Below are positions 7,689 through 15,934 of a stretch of DNA of 64,000 nt, piece after piece (the stretch's first letter is position 1; each line of letters starts with the position of its first letter). The translations under genes were made by a program, and so were the position numbers. Under the pieces are notes generated by a model. That model was not told the DNA's origin. It did no database searches and worked only from the letters and a program-made list of their open reading frames with translations. Origin of the DNA: Clostridia bacterium (GTDB lineage Bacteria; Bacillota; Clostridia; Oscillospirales; Acutalibacteraceae). The stretch lies in the NCBI GenBank assembly GCA_017410325.1, contig JAFQRA010000019.1, positions 1 to 64,000 on the forward strand, read 5' to 3'.

Positions 7689-8936
7689 TTATTTATTAGC
7701 TTTATTTTTTCTGAAATAGGGGATTAAGAACAGTAAAAGCATTGTGCCCATTAACGGGAACATACCTGTTACAAACATACCTGCCTTCATTCCTATTTGT
7801 TCCGCTGTAAGGTTAAGCGTTGAACTCATTTGAGAAGCGAAACTGCTTGCCGAAACGTTGTCAACAACTATACCCATAAGCTGAGGTGCAACCGAAGCAC
7901 CAAGGTCACCGCCTGCAGCCATAAGCGCATAGGCGGCAACGCCGACATTCGGAACATTTTCCTCCATCATAATCAGCGAACCCGGCCAAAGCATTGCCGT
8001 GCAGAAGCCGGTGAGTATGCAGGCAATAAACGCAAACACAACGCTTGAAGAAAGGCCGATTATCATATAGCAGATAAAAGCACACAGCATACCGACAAAG
8101 AGCACGCGCATTATGTTTTTGCCGAATTTAGCGTAGGCGATTCTTGCGATACCGAGAAGAATTGCAAATGCAGCCATACCCAGAATATCGCCGACAGCCT
8201 TGTCAATATGAAGTGCGTTTTCCATATAGCTCGAAATCCAGCTTGACATTGCGTTTTCCGCACAACTTCCGAAGAAGATGCAGGCAACACACAGCGCAAG
8301 ACCGACTGTACGCTTCTTTGTTCCTTCAAAGCTTTTCTTTTCGCCGCTTGAAATATCCATTTCGGGCATAGGTGAAAGCATAAAGAGTACAGCGGCTGCT
8401 ACAGGCCACATACCGAGGAACATCGTAAGATACATCCAGTTTTCATTGCCGAAAATCTTAAGGAACAGCGTGCTTACAACCACAACGGTGAAAACACCAA
8501 AGGCATAAAGCGAATGGAGAAGGCTCATATCCTTCTGAGGATTGTCAGAAGGTATTGCCGCTATAACGGGGCTGAGAAGCACCTCTGACAGGCCTGCAGA
8601 AACAGAGAAAATTACCGTACCGACGAGCAGTCCTGCATAAGCGTACTGCGGAAGAAGTGTCGGAACCAGCGCATAGATAAACAAACCGACGGAAGTTATC
8701 AGCGGCATTGCTCTGACGACTTTCTTTACGTTGAAATGTTTTGTGAAAACCGTAAAAATAAGATCAATACCGAGCTGTGTGCAGAAGTTTGTAAGTACAA
8801 GCGTACCAAGCAAAGTGTAAGATATTCCGTAGGTTTCACGAAGCGTTACAAACAGAATAGGGGGCAGGCTGAAAATTGATGACATCGTGAAATAAGCCAG
8901 ATAACACGCAAGCTTTGTTCTTTTGAATTTTTGCAT
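7689..8936 (-). CDS. Major facilitator superfamily transporter
   Basis: A 415-residue protein with about twelve hydrophobic segments, the standard MFS size. It has no signal peptide beyond the first transmembrane helix. The pattern (short FKRTKLACYLAYF start, central loop near 190-215 rich in Lys/Glu) resembles sugar or organic-solute MFS carriers; the substrate cannot be read from the sequence. ATG at 8936 is preceded by AAGGAG, which overlaps the stop region of the upstream gene (11-base gap). It is therefore cotranscribed with the propeller protein at 8948-11125, and the two probably handle the same compound. Confidence 0.8.
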   Translation of the reverse strand: MQKFKRTKLACYLAYFTMSSIFSLPPILFVTLRETYGISYTLLGTLVLTNFCTQLGIDLIFTVFTKHFNVKKVVRAMPLITSVGLFIYALVPTLLPQYAYAGLLVGTVIFSVSAGLSEVLLSPVIAAIPSDNPQKDMSLLHSLYAFGVFTVVVVSTLFLKIFGNENWMYLTMFLGMWPVAAAVLFMLSPMPEMDISSGEKKSFEGTKKRTVGLALCVACIFFGSCAENAMSSWISSYMENALHIDKAVGDILGMAAFAILLGIARIAYAKFGKNIMRVLFVGMLCAFICYMIIGLSSSVVFAFIACILTGFCTAMLWPGSLIMMEENVPNVGVAAYALMAAGGDLGASVAPQLMGIVVDNVSASSFASQMSSTLNLTAEQIGMKAGMFVTGMFPLMGTMLLLFLIPYFRKNKANK

Positions 8937-8947
8937 AATGCTTCTCC

Positions 8948-11125
8948 TTAGTCACCGAGTAGGCCGTGATATCTGCCCATCCAGTAGGGCAGGAGATAAA
9001 TGTAGGGGGTAAGTGCACGCATACCGTTTGCACCTGCCGTACCCGGCAGAGTAGTTGTGCGGTTAACCTGCTTTGTGTTTATGTTAACAAATTCTTCGGC
9101 ACCCGAATCACAGATAAAGGGGTTGCCGTCGTAATGGATTACAAGCTTGGAGGAATACTCAACCGGGTATTTGAGCTGTGCGGGAATGCCCATTTCCTCC
9201 TGCTCGGTATCCCAAACGATATCCTTACGGTAGCTGTTGAATATCGGCCATCTGACGGTGTCCATATTCATTTCGGCAAGTGATTTTGCAGCGTTTTCAA
9301 TGTCGCAGAAGTTATTTGTGAGAGCACCGTAAACTATGTTGAAATAAGGTGAACGCTCCGTTCTTTCATAAGCCCAATGGTGGGTCAGACCCATTTTGAA
9401 TACTTCCTTTTGTGCTTCGTTATCCGTATATGTAATAAGCGGATAAATATTTACGAAATCCAGCTGGTCGTCAATATGCGCAACGTGGCCGTCTTCACAC
9501 TTGTACTGCATACAGTTCATTGCGTAGTGATGCTTTTGAATGAGCATATCTAAAACCTTATCGTATTTTGCATCACCTGTTACGTGATATGCGGTTTTGA
9601 GGAAGGAGAGGATTTCAAGAGAGTTTGTGCCGCGCTCGTAATACCATCTGTCATCGTTGTTGAGAAGGTCAGGCTCCCAGTTAGCCCACGTTGTCGGAAT
9701 ACCGTCAACATCGGTAAGGTGGAAGTTGTTGTCAATAATATGGTCGGTTATTGTTTTTACAACCTGAGCAATTCTCATTTTTTCATCTTCGTTTGCAACA
9801 AGGTCATAGTAAATGCCGTATGCGAAATAGTGACCCGTCATTTCATCGCTTGATGTCTCGCCTAGCCATTCACAGTCGGGATTATCTTCGCAGATGTGCC
9901 ATTCCTCACGGTTTCCCGTGCCGAATTCCGGCTCGTGTGAATATCTTGTTGCTCTTGCGGTAAATCCGGGCTTACCGGTAACCTCGGTAAGCTTAATCAT
10001 TGCCTCAAGACCTTTTTTTGCAAACTGCCTTGCCTGCTCATCACCGGTAACGGCATAGCGGAAGCACTGGCTTGCAACGTATACGCCTGTGAAAAGACCG
10101 TCGTTATCCGAATTGGGAAGCCAGCCGGAATCAAGGTCACCGTACTTTTTAAGGCTGCGCGTAACCTGATAGCCCTCGTTGCGGCAGAAGTATTTGTCTG
10201 CCATTTCGTCGTAATGTGCCGCTTTTTCTTCAAGAGTGATATATTTATGAGAAATGAGGCTGATGCCTCTGGGCGTTACTGCGGCAATTGTTCCGTTATC
10301 GGAAACCGAAAGCTTCGTTACCGTCGGGTGCATAAGCCACGTGCCGTATGAGAAATAGGAAAGCTTACCCTCAATCAGCGTTACAACACCTGTGTTCGTT
10401 GCAAAGTATTTCTTGCCGTCGGCAGTAAAGAACATATCGTTGAAGGCTCCGTCGGGCACTGAATAAACGTCATTACCGTTGAACCAGTAATTTCTGCCGT
10501 CATAGATATTAAGGCCCTCGTCAGAGCCAACCCAGAGATGGCCGAGTCCGTCAAGCGCAATACAGTTGACCTTTTTGCTGAGCGCACCCGTAATGCTCGG
10601 AATAAGCTCGGCCCAATGGCGGCGTTTGCCCTTCATAGACATAAGACCCTCTTCGGGACAGCCGATATAAACGGTTTCGGCATATCTTGACGGACAGTCC
10701 TTTGCCGCAAGGCAGGACGTATTTTCGGGGATACCGACAATTCTTGTGAACTCACCGTCTTTTTTCAGGTAAAGGGCAGTGCTTGTAATGAGCCACAGTG
10801 AATTGTCCAGCCCGAACGAAACGTCGGTAACGGGTGCGTCAAACTCCGCAAGCTTTTTAACCTTACCGTTTTTGATTTCTGCCAAGAAATTTCCGACCGA
10901 AGCAAAAAGCGTGCCGTTTCTTGTAAACAGCTTTGAAACTTTTGCGTTAATCTTCTTTATCTTACCGTCTGAATATTCAATAAGACAGTCGGGCTGTGCA
11001 ATATAAAGCGTTTCGCCTGCAAAGGCAACCGATGTAACGTTTTTGGTGTCGATTCCGTTTTCTTCAGTGATAAATACCTTATCGTACTGCTTGAATCTGC
11101 CTAAGCAGAGGGTAGGTTTTTTCAT
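8948..11125 (-). CDS. Large protein: N-terminal beta-propeller, C-terminal alpha/alpha-barrel-like region, function unknown
   Basis: 725 residues from the ATG at 11125, which has AGGAGA upstream; an in-frame start at 11185 lacks a site. Residues about 1-290 contain repeated short strand motifs (LWLITSTALYLKKDG, HLWVGSDEGLNIYDGRNYW), as in the 'two-component regulator propeller' repeat, giving six or seven blades. Residues about 310-725 are helical with aromatic and acidic motifs (SSDEMTGHYFAYGIYYDL, DRWYYERGTNSLEIL) like six-hairpin glycosidase or lyase folds. There is no signal peptide or membrane segment, so it looks cytoplasmic. With the MFS gene downstream it could process an imported oligosaccharide; that is a guess from fold and context. 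Confidence 0.55.
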   Translation of the reverse strand: MKKPTLCLGRFKQYDKVFITEENGIDTKNVTSVAFAGETLYIAQPDCLIEYSDGKIKKINAKVSKLFTRNGTLFASVGNFLAEIKNGKVKKLAEFDAPVTDVSFGLDNSLWLITSTALYLKKDGEFTRIVGIPENTSCLAAKDCPSRYAETVYIGCPEEGLMSMKGKRRHWAELIPSITGALSKKVNCIALDGLGHLWVGSDEGLNIYDGRNYWFNGNDVYSVPDGAFNDMFFTADGKKYFATNTGVVTLIEGKLSYFSYGTWLMHPTVTKLSVSDNGTIAAVTPRGISLISHKYITLEEKAAHYDEMADKYFCRNEGYQVTRSLKKYGDLDSGWLPNSDNDGLFTGVYVASQCFRYAVTGDEQARQFAKKGLEAMIKLTEVTGKPGFTARATRYSHEPEFGTGNREEWHICEDNPDCEWLGETSSDEMTGHYFAYGIYYDLVANEDEKMRIAQVVKTITDHIIDNNFHLTDVDGIPTTWANWEPDLLNNDDRWYYERGTNSLEILSFLKTAYHVTGDAKYDKVLDMLIQKHHYAMNCMQYKCEDGHVAHIDDQLDFVNIYPLITYTDNEAQKEVFKMGLTHHWAYERTERSPYFNIVYGALTNNFCDIENAAKSLAEMNMDTVRWPIFNSYRKDIVWDTEQEEMGIPAQLKYPVEYSSKLVIHYDGNPFICDSGAEEFVNINTKQVNRTTTLPGTAGANGMRALTPYIYLLPYWMGRYHGLLGD

Positions 11126-11190
11126 AAGCTTTCTCCTGTAAAAATATTTCCGCATAATTTTACCATAAGTAAAAATAAAAGACAATATTG

Positions 11191-11218
11191 TTGATATAAT
11201 TATTTTTAATGATATAAT
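11191..11218 (+). promoter_or_regulatory. SigA-type promoter for the double-flavodoxin gene
   Basis: TTGATA at 11191-11196 and a perfect TATAAT at 11213-11218 with a 16-base spacer. The gene starts 30 bases later behind GGAGGAC. Confidence 0.7.
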
Positions 11219-11225
11219 ATCATTA
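11207..11225. promoter_or_regulatory. Perfect palindrome over the -10 box, candidate operator
   Basis: TAATGATAT-A-ATATCATTA is a perfect 9+1+9 palindrome covering the -10 hexamer of the plus-strand promoter, in the divergent gap between 11125 and 11249. The position would let a dimeric repressor block RNA polymerase. It is AT-rich, so chance cannot be ruled out. Confidence 0.45.
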
Positions 11226-11248
11226 TCGATTTAATACGGAGGACAGTT

Positions 11249-12598
11249 ATGAATATTCTTGTAGTTAACGGCAGTCCCAAAGGAAAATACAGTATTACTT
11301 TGCAGACAATCAATTATTTAAAGCTTCTTTATCCGGATTACAGCTTTGATGTATTGGATGCAGGTCAGCGCATAAAGGCACTCGAAAGAGATTTTTCTCC
11401 CGCAATTCAGGCGCTTGAAAAGGCCGAGCTGATTATTTTTTCATATCCCGTTTATACTTTTATTGCACCTTACCAGCTTCACAGGTTTATTGAGCTTGTC
11501 AAGGAACACAATATATCGGTTGAGGGCAAGTTTGCCACACAACTCAGCACCTCCAAGCATTTTTACGATGTAACCGCACACAGATATATCCAGGATAACT
11601 GCGGAGATTTAGGCTTAAAGTACATAAAGGGTCTTTCTGCCGATATGGATGACCTCACGACAGATAAGGGACAGAAGGAAGCAAAGGATTTCTTTGAGTA
11701 CGTATTGTTCTGCGTAAAGAACAATATTTACGAAAGAAATACATTTGAATATTCTCAGGCAAAACATATTACCGTTACCCCGGCTGTAAGTGACAATTCA
11801 GAAAAAACGGGCGATGTTGTCATTCTGACAAACTGTGAAGAAAACGACTCACAGCTCAAAAGCATGATTGACCGTTTTTCAGCTGAATGCCGATATAAAA
11901 CCCGTGTCATTAACATAAGAGAATATCCGTTCAAGGGCGGCTGCCTCGGCTGTTTTAACTGCGCAGTCTCGGGCAGATGTGTTTATAAGGACGGCTTTGA
12001 CGAGTTTCTGCGCAATACCGTACAGACGGCGCAGGCTATAGTTACCGCTTTCTCAATTAAAGACCATTCAATGGGTGCTTCGTTTAAGCTGTACGATGAC
12101 AGACAGTTCTGCAACGGCCACAGAACCGTTACTATGGGTATGCCTATGGGCTATCTTATAAGCGGTGACTACAGTAAAGAATTTAACCTGCAGATGATAG
12201 TTGAGGGCAGGGCACAGGTCGGCGGAAATTTCCTTGCGGGTGTTGCAACGGATGAATTTGACCCCGACGGTGAAATTGATGCGCTTGCCGCTTCGCTTGA
12301 ATACGCTCTTGAATCGGGCTACGTTCCTCCGCAGAATTTCTACGGTATCGGTGGTATGAAGATATTCCGCGACCTTATCTGGACCATGCAGGGTATGATG
12401 AAGGCTGACCACAAGTTCTATAAAAAGCACGGTCAGTACGATTTTCCGCAGAAGCAGTGGCCCAGAATGCTCGCAATGTATCTTGTCGGCGGTCTGCTGT
12501 CTTCCGAAAAAATCAAATCCAAAATGGGTAACAAGATGAACGAGGGTATGCTTATGCCTTATAAAAAAGTATTTGACAAGTTAGAGAAAAACAAATAA
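11249..12598 (+). CDS. NAD(P)H-dependent FMN reductase-like protein with two flavodoxin-fold domains
   Basis: 449 residues. The first half opens MNILVVNGSPKGKYS, the phosphate-binding loop of NADPH-dependent FMN reductases (family pattern GSPR-x-x-S). It continues with SYPVYTFIAPYQLHRFIEL. A second flavodoxin-like start appears near residue 190 (VVILTNCEENDSQLKSMIDRF) with the cysteine-rich segment GGCLGCFNCAVSGRCVYKDGF, typical of the iron-sulfur flavoprotein/FMN reductase group. So two related domains are fused. The gene has its own promoter and a terminator. The substrate is unknown; reduction of a quinone-like or nitro compound would be typical of the fold. Confidence 0.65.
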   Translation: MNILVVNGSPKGKYSITLQTINYLKLLYPDYSFDVLDAGQRIKALERDFSPAIQALEKAELIIFSYPVYTFIAPYQLHRFIELVKEHNISVEGKFATQLSTSKHFYDVTAHRYIQDNCGDLGLKYIKGLSADMDDLTTDKGQKEAKDFFEYVLFCVKNNIYERNTFEYSQAKHITVTPAVSDNSEKTGDVVILTNCEENDSQLKSMIDRFSAECRYKTRVINIREYPFKGGCLGCFNCAVSGRCVYKDGFDEFLRNTVQTAQAIVTAFSIKDHSMGASFKLYDDRQFCNGHRTVTMGMPMGYLISGDYSKEFNLQMIVEGRAQVGGNFLAGVATDEFDPDGEIDALAASLEYALESGYVPPQNFYGIGGMKIFRDLIWTMQGMMKADHKFYKKHGQYDFPQKQWPRMLAMYLVGGLLSSEKIKSKMGNKMNEGMLMPYKKVFDKLEKNK

Positions 12599-12603
12599 AA
12601 ACA

Positions 12604-12636
12604 ATGGCTGTCGGGTTATCCGAAACCTGACAGCCA
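12604..12636 (+). terminator. Terminator after the flavodoxin-fold gene
   Basis: A 14-bp stem with one mismatch, ATGGCTGTCGGGTT/AACCTGACAGCCAT, 6 bases after the stop. It can also serve the convergent ribokinase gene. Confidence 0.75.
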
Positions 12637-12643
12637 TATATAT

Positions 12644-13552
12644 TTAAAAGTTAATTAATTCCTCATAGATGGGCATTGAAGCATCGGCACCGAGTCTGCT
12701 TACGGCTATGCTGCCGGCCTTGTTGCCCATATCACAGGCCTTATAAATATCTCCGCTTACAGCGTATTCAAGAGCCATGGCCGCCGTAAAGCAGTCACCT
12801 GCGGCAGTAGTGTCAACAACGTCACTCGGATAAGTCGGCATAATTTTCAGATTTGTGCCGTCCCACACCGAGCAGCCTCTGCTTCCGAGCTTAAGCACAA
12901 CGTATTTTGCCTTGCTTCTTTCCATAAGACATTCGGAAGCGGCTAATATTTCTTCTTGCGTGTCGGGAGATATGCCCGTAAGTGCCTTTGTTTCGCTTTC
13001 GTTAGGTGTGATTATTGTGACACCCTGCATTTTTTCAAGGGAAAAATTCTTTGCGGGCCCGCAGTCAACTACGGTAATGATTTTTTCTTCAACGGCTTTA
13101 TTAACAGTAGCTGTAACGGCTTCTTCGTTGGTTTCAAACTGTACGAGCAGTAAATCCAGCGTACCGTCTACAGCATCGGAAGCGGCTTTCGGGTCAATCT
13201 GTGCGTTAGCACCCTCGTAAACGACAATTCTGTTTTTGCCCTCGCCGTCAAGCATAATTACCGCTAAGCCCGTAACGTCGCCGTCTGCGGCAACTGAAGC
13301 GGTATCAACGCCGAGACTATTCAGATTATTTATCAGCGAGTGACCGTTTGAGTCATCGGCAACCTTGCCGATCATTTTAACCCCTGCACCGAGCTTTTTG
13401 AGTGCCGTTGCCTGGTTTGCGCCCTTGCCTCCGTTAGCGTAGGAATAAGTGTTACCCACAATATTTTCACCGCATTCGGGTATTTTTTCCATTGACATTA
13501 TAAAGTCCATATTTATACTGCCCATTACGGCAGCACGGATATTTTTATACAT
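12644..13552 (-). CDS. rbsK: Ribokinase-like PfkB-family sugar kinase
   Basis: 302 residues, the ribokinase length. The sugar-binding GGKGANQATALKKLG motif is at 41-55. The C-terminal PfkB signature DTTAAGDCFTAA is at 247-258, with D253 as the catalytic base. N-terminal GSINMDFI carries the substrate-contact Asp. It phosphorylates a pentose or hexose with ATP in the cytoplasm. It lies 18 bases downstream of an epimerase gene on the same strand, a kinase/ketose-phosphate epimerase pair. No sugar transporter is adjacent. Ribose, allose or a related sugar are all possible; the symbol reflects family only. Confidence 0.82.
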   Translation of the reverse strand: MYKNIRAAVMGSINMDFIMSMEKIPECGENIVGNTYSYANGGKGANQATALKKLGAGVKMIGKVADDSNGHSLINNLNSLGVDTASVAADGDVTGLAVIMLDGEGKNRIVVYEGANAQIDPKAASDAVDGTLDLLLVQFETNEEAVTATVNKAVEEKIITVVDCGPAKNFSLEKMQGVTIITPNESETKALTGISPDTQEEILAASECLMERSKAKYVVLKLGSRGCSVWDGTNLKIMPTYPSDVVDTTAAGDCFTAAMALEYAVSGDIYKACDMGNKAGSIAVSRLGADASMPIYEELINF

Positions 13553-13570
13553 AAATCCACCTCTGAAAAA

Positions 13571-14233
13571 TTAAAGAAGCTTTCTCAAATCCTCTGCGGC
13601 CTGCTTAACGCTCTTATCCTTGAGGAAGAGTCCGCTTGTACCGAGAACAAAGATTTCTGCGCCGCATCCGCTCAGCTTTTCAGCATTTGCGGGGTTAATG
13701 TTTCCGTCCACCTCTATCGGTACGTCAGCGTAGCCCCATTCATCAAGAAGTCCTCTTGTATACCTTGTCTTTTCTTCGGCACAGCCGATGATTTTCTGAC
13801 CTGCAAAGCCGGGGTTAACGGTCATTATCAGTACCATATCCGCATTATCCATAAGATATTCAAGGTTTTCGGGTCGGGTGTGCGGATTAATGGCTATACC
13901 CGCTTTTAAACCTTTACTTTTAATCTGTGCAAGTGTACGGTGAATATGTATATCCGCTTCATAATGAACGCAGAGTATATCGTTTTTATCAAGCTTCATT
14001 CGGTCGATAAATCTTGCAGGGTCGTTGACCATCATGTGTATGTCAAGCGGTATGTCTGTAATCTCTTTAATTGCGTTTACAAAATCAAAACCGAAGGTCA
14101 TATTCGGCACAAAGCTGCCGTCCATAATATCGATATGAAGGTAATCAATTCCTGCGTCTTCCAGCTCTTTAACCGATTTGCCGAAGTTCATAAGGTCTGC
14201 ACACATAACCGATGCAGAAAGTAATTTTTTCAT
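13571..14233 (-). CDS. rpe: Ribulose-phosphate 3-epimerase family protein
   Basis: 220 residues with the Rpe TIM-barrel signatures: metal ligands His33 and Asp35 in HIDIMDGSFVPN, His66 in DIHMMV, the phosphate-loop segment VNPGFAGQK and the second catalytic Asp in EVDGNI. The enzyme interconverts ketose 5- or 6-phosphates such as ribulose-5-P/xylulose-5-P. Divergence from the housekeeping type and linkage to a sugar kinase leave open a catabolic variant such as allulose-6-phosphate 3-epimerase. The start has AGGAGTT upstream. It is the first gene of the two-gene operon. Confidence 0.82.
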   Translation of the reverse strand: MKKLLSASVMCADLMNFGKSVKELEDAGIDYLHIDIMDGSFVPNMTFGFDFVNAIKEITDIPLDIHMMVNDPARFIDRMKLDKNDILCVHYEADIHIHRTLAQIKSKGLKAGIAINPHTRPENLEYLMDNADMVLIMTVNPGFAGQKIIGCAEEKTRYTRGLLDEWGYADVPIEVDGNINPANAEKLSGCGAEIFVLGTSGLFLKDKSVKQAAEDLRKLL

Positions 14234-14376
14234 AAAGAATAACTCCTTTTAAATATTATTTACAGAATACCATAAAAAAATATTTTTAACAAGTGCTATT
14301 ATATTATAGACAAATCCTGTTATTTGCTATAAAATAGACACAATGAATTTATAATCTTTCACGATACGGAGGTTAA

Positions 14377-15933
14377 ATGATGAAAAAATACGATGTAATT
14401 ATCATCGGCGCCGGTAACGGCGGCCTTGCCGCGGCAGCTACCTGCGCCAAAGCGGGTCTTTCAACACTGCTGCTTGAAAGGCACAACATCCCCGGCGGTT
14501 CTGCTTCGTCCTTTGTCAGAGGCAGATTTGAGTTCGAGCCTTCATTGCACGAGCTTGCCGGTATAGGCACCCCCGATGAGCCCGGTTCAATTGAAGAAAT
14601 GTTCAACAGATTAGGTGCTGACTGCGACTGGCACAAGCATGATTCAACGTTCCGCCTTGTTGTTCCCGCAAAGGAAGGGGATAAGGATGCTTTTGTGAAT
14701 GAAAACGGCGTTCTTGTCACGGTTGATGCACGTATGCCCGTTGGGTTTGAGAACTTTGCACGTAAGCTTGACGAGCTTGTTCCCGGCTCTTACGAAAGCT
14801 GTATGGCGGCATTCGACCTTTCGGAAAGAATGTTCAATGCTTTTAAAGCGCTTGACAACCCCAAAATGCTTCCCGGTATTCTCAAAGATATGCCCGATAT
14901 TATGCGTATGGTTTCGCATACCCTTAACGAGGGTCTTGATGCACTCGGTATGCCCAAAAAGGCTCAGGATATATTCTCAACCTATTGGTGCTATATGGGT
15001 GTTCCCGGCTCTAAATTTGATTTTCTTTACTATATGGCCGTGCTTCACAGCTATGTCAGAAGCGGTACGGGCATTCCTCACCTTCGCAGCCACGAAATGA
15101 GCCTTGCTATCGATAAGGTTATCCGCGACAATGACGGTGACATCTGGTATAACTCCGAAGTAACAAAGGTTATTTGTGAAAACGGTAAACCCGTAGGTGT
15201 TGTAATTAACGGTGAAAAGGAGGTTTACGGTAAGTACTTCATCTGTAATTCCTATCCTATTGCCGTTTTCAGAGATCTTTTTGATAAAAAGGATGTTCCC
15301 GAAAAACAGCTCAAAATGCTCAATGCACGTAAAACTGCCTGTACTCTTACTACCGTTTATCTCGGTATGAATAAGACAAAAGAAGAGCTCGGTATCACCG
15401 ATTATTCCGTATTTATCGCTCCCGATTCTGATTCCGACAAGCAATGTGCGCTCTGTAATGATTTCGGCAGCGGCTACTGCATTATCAACTGTCTTAACGA
15501 GATTATTCCCGACTGTACTCCCGAAGGCACGTGCCAGCTTTTCCTTACCTCAATGACCTTCGGCGATGTAATGCGCGACGTAAAACCGCAGGACTATAAG
15601 AAATTCAAGACTAAGGTTGCCAAGGATATGATTGAAACCTGCGAAAAGGCTCTCAATATTTCCATTACGCCTTATATTGAGGAAATTGAAATTGCTCTTC
15701 CGCCTACCTTCGCAAGATACCTCAATACCCCCTGGGGTACCCCTTACGGCTATCAGCTCGAAAAGTGGGACAGCATGATTCCCCGTACAGTCCAGTATAT
15801 GGCAGACCAACCGTTTGACAATTTCTTCTTCTGCGGAGCAAGCCAGGAAAGAGGCGACGGCTACGGCTGTGCTTACTATACCGGCGAAAAAGCAGGCGGA
15901 ATTGTTGTAAAAGCACTTAAGGAGGGCAAATAA
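14377..15933 (+). CDS. Phytoene desaturase/retinol saturase-like FAD oxidoreductase
   Basis: 518 residues. The dinucleotide-binding motif IIGAGNGGLAAAA near 8-20 and the ERHNIPGGSASSF segment are those of the carotenoid desaturase/CrtI-RetSat superfamily. The C-terminus has CGASQERGDGYGCAYYTGE, the second FAD contact. There is no signal peptide. No carotenoid genes are present; instead the gene is followed after 1 base by a multidomain iron-sulfur flavin reductase. The likely role is therefore reduction or oxidation of a carbon-carbon double bond using electrons from that partner. The substrate is unknown. Tandem ATG codons make the first residue ambiguous; GGAGG lies just upstream. Confidence 0.75.
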   Translation: MMKKYDVIIIGAGNGGLAAAATCAKAGLSTLLLERHNIPGGSASSFVRGRFEFEPSLHELAGIGTPDEPGSIEEMFNRLGADCDWHKHDSTFRLVVPAKEGDKDAFVNENGVLVTVDARMPVGFENFARKLDELVPGSYESCMAAFDLSERMFNAFKALDNPKMLPGILKDMPDIMRMVSHTLNEGLDALGMPKKAQDIFSTYWCYMGVPGSKFDFLYYMAVLHSYVRSGTGIPHLRSHEMSLAIDKVIRDNDGDIWYNSEVTKVICENGKPVGVVINGEKEVYGKYFICNSYPIAVFRDLFDKKDVPEKQLKMLNARKTACTLTTVYLGMNKTKEELGITDYSVFIAPDSDSDKQCALCNDFGSGYCIINCLNEIIPDCTPEGTCQLFLTSMTFGDVMRDVKPQDYKKFKTKVAKDMIETCEKALNISITPYIEEIEIALPPTFARYLNTPWGTPYGYQLEKWDSMIPRTVQYMADQPFDNFFFCGASQERGDGYGCAYYTGEKAGGIVVKALKEGK

Positions 15934-15934
15934 T

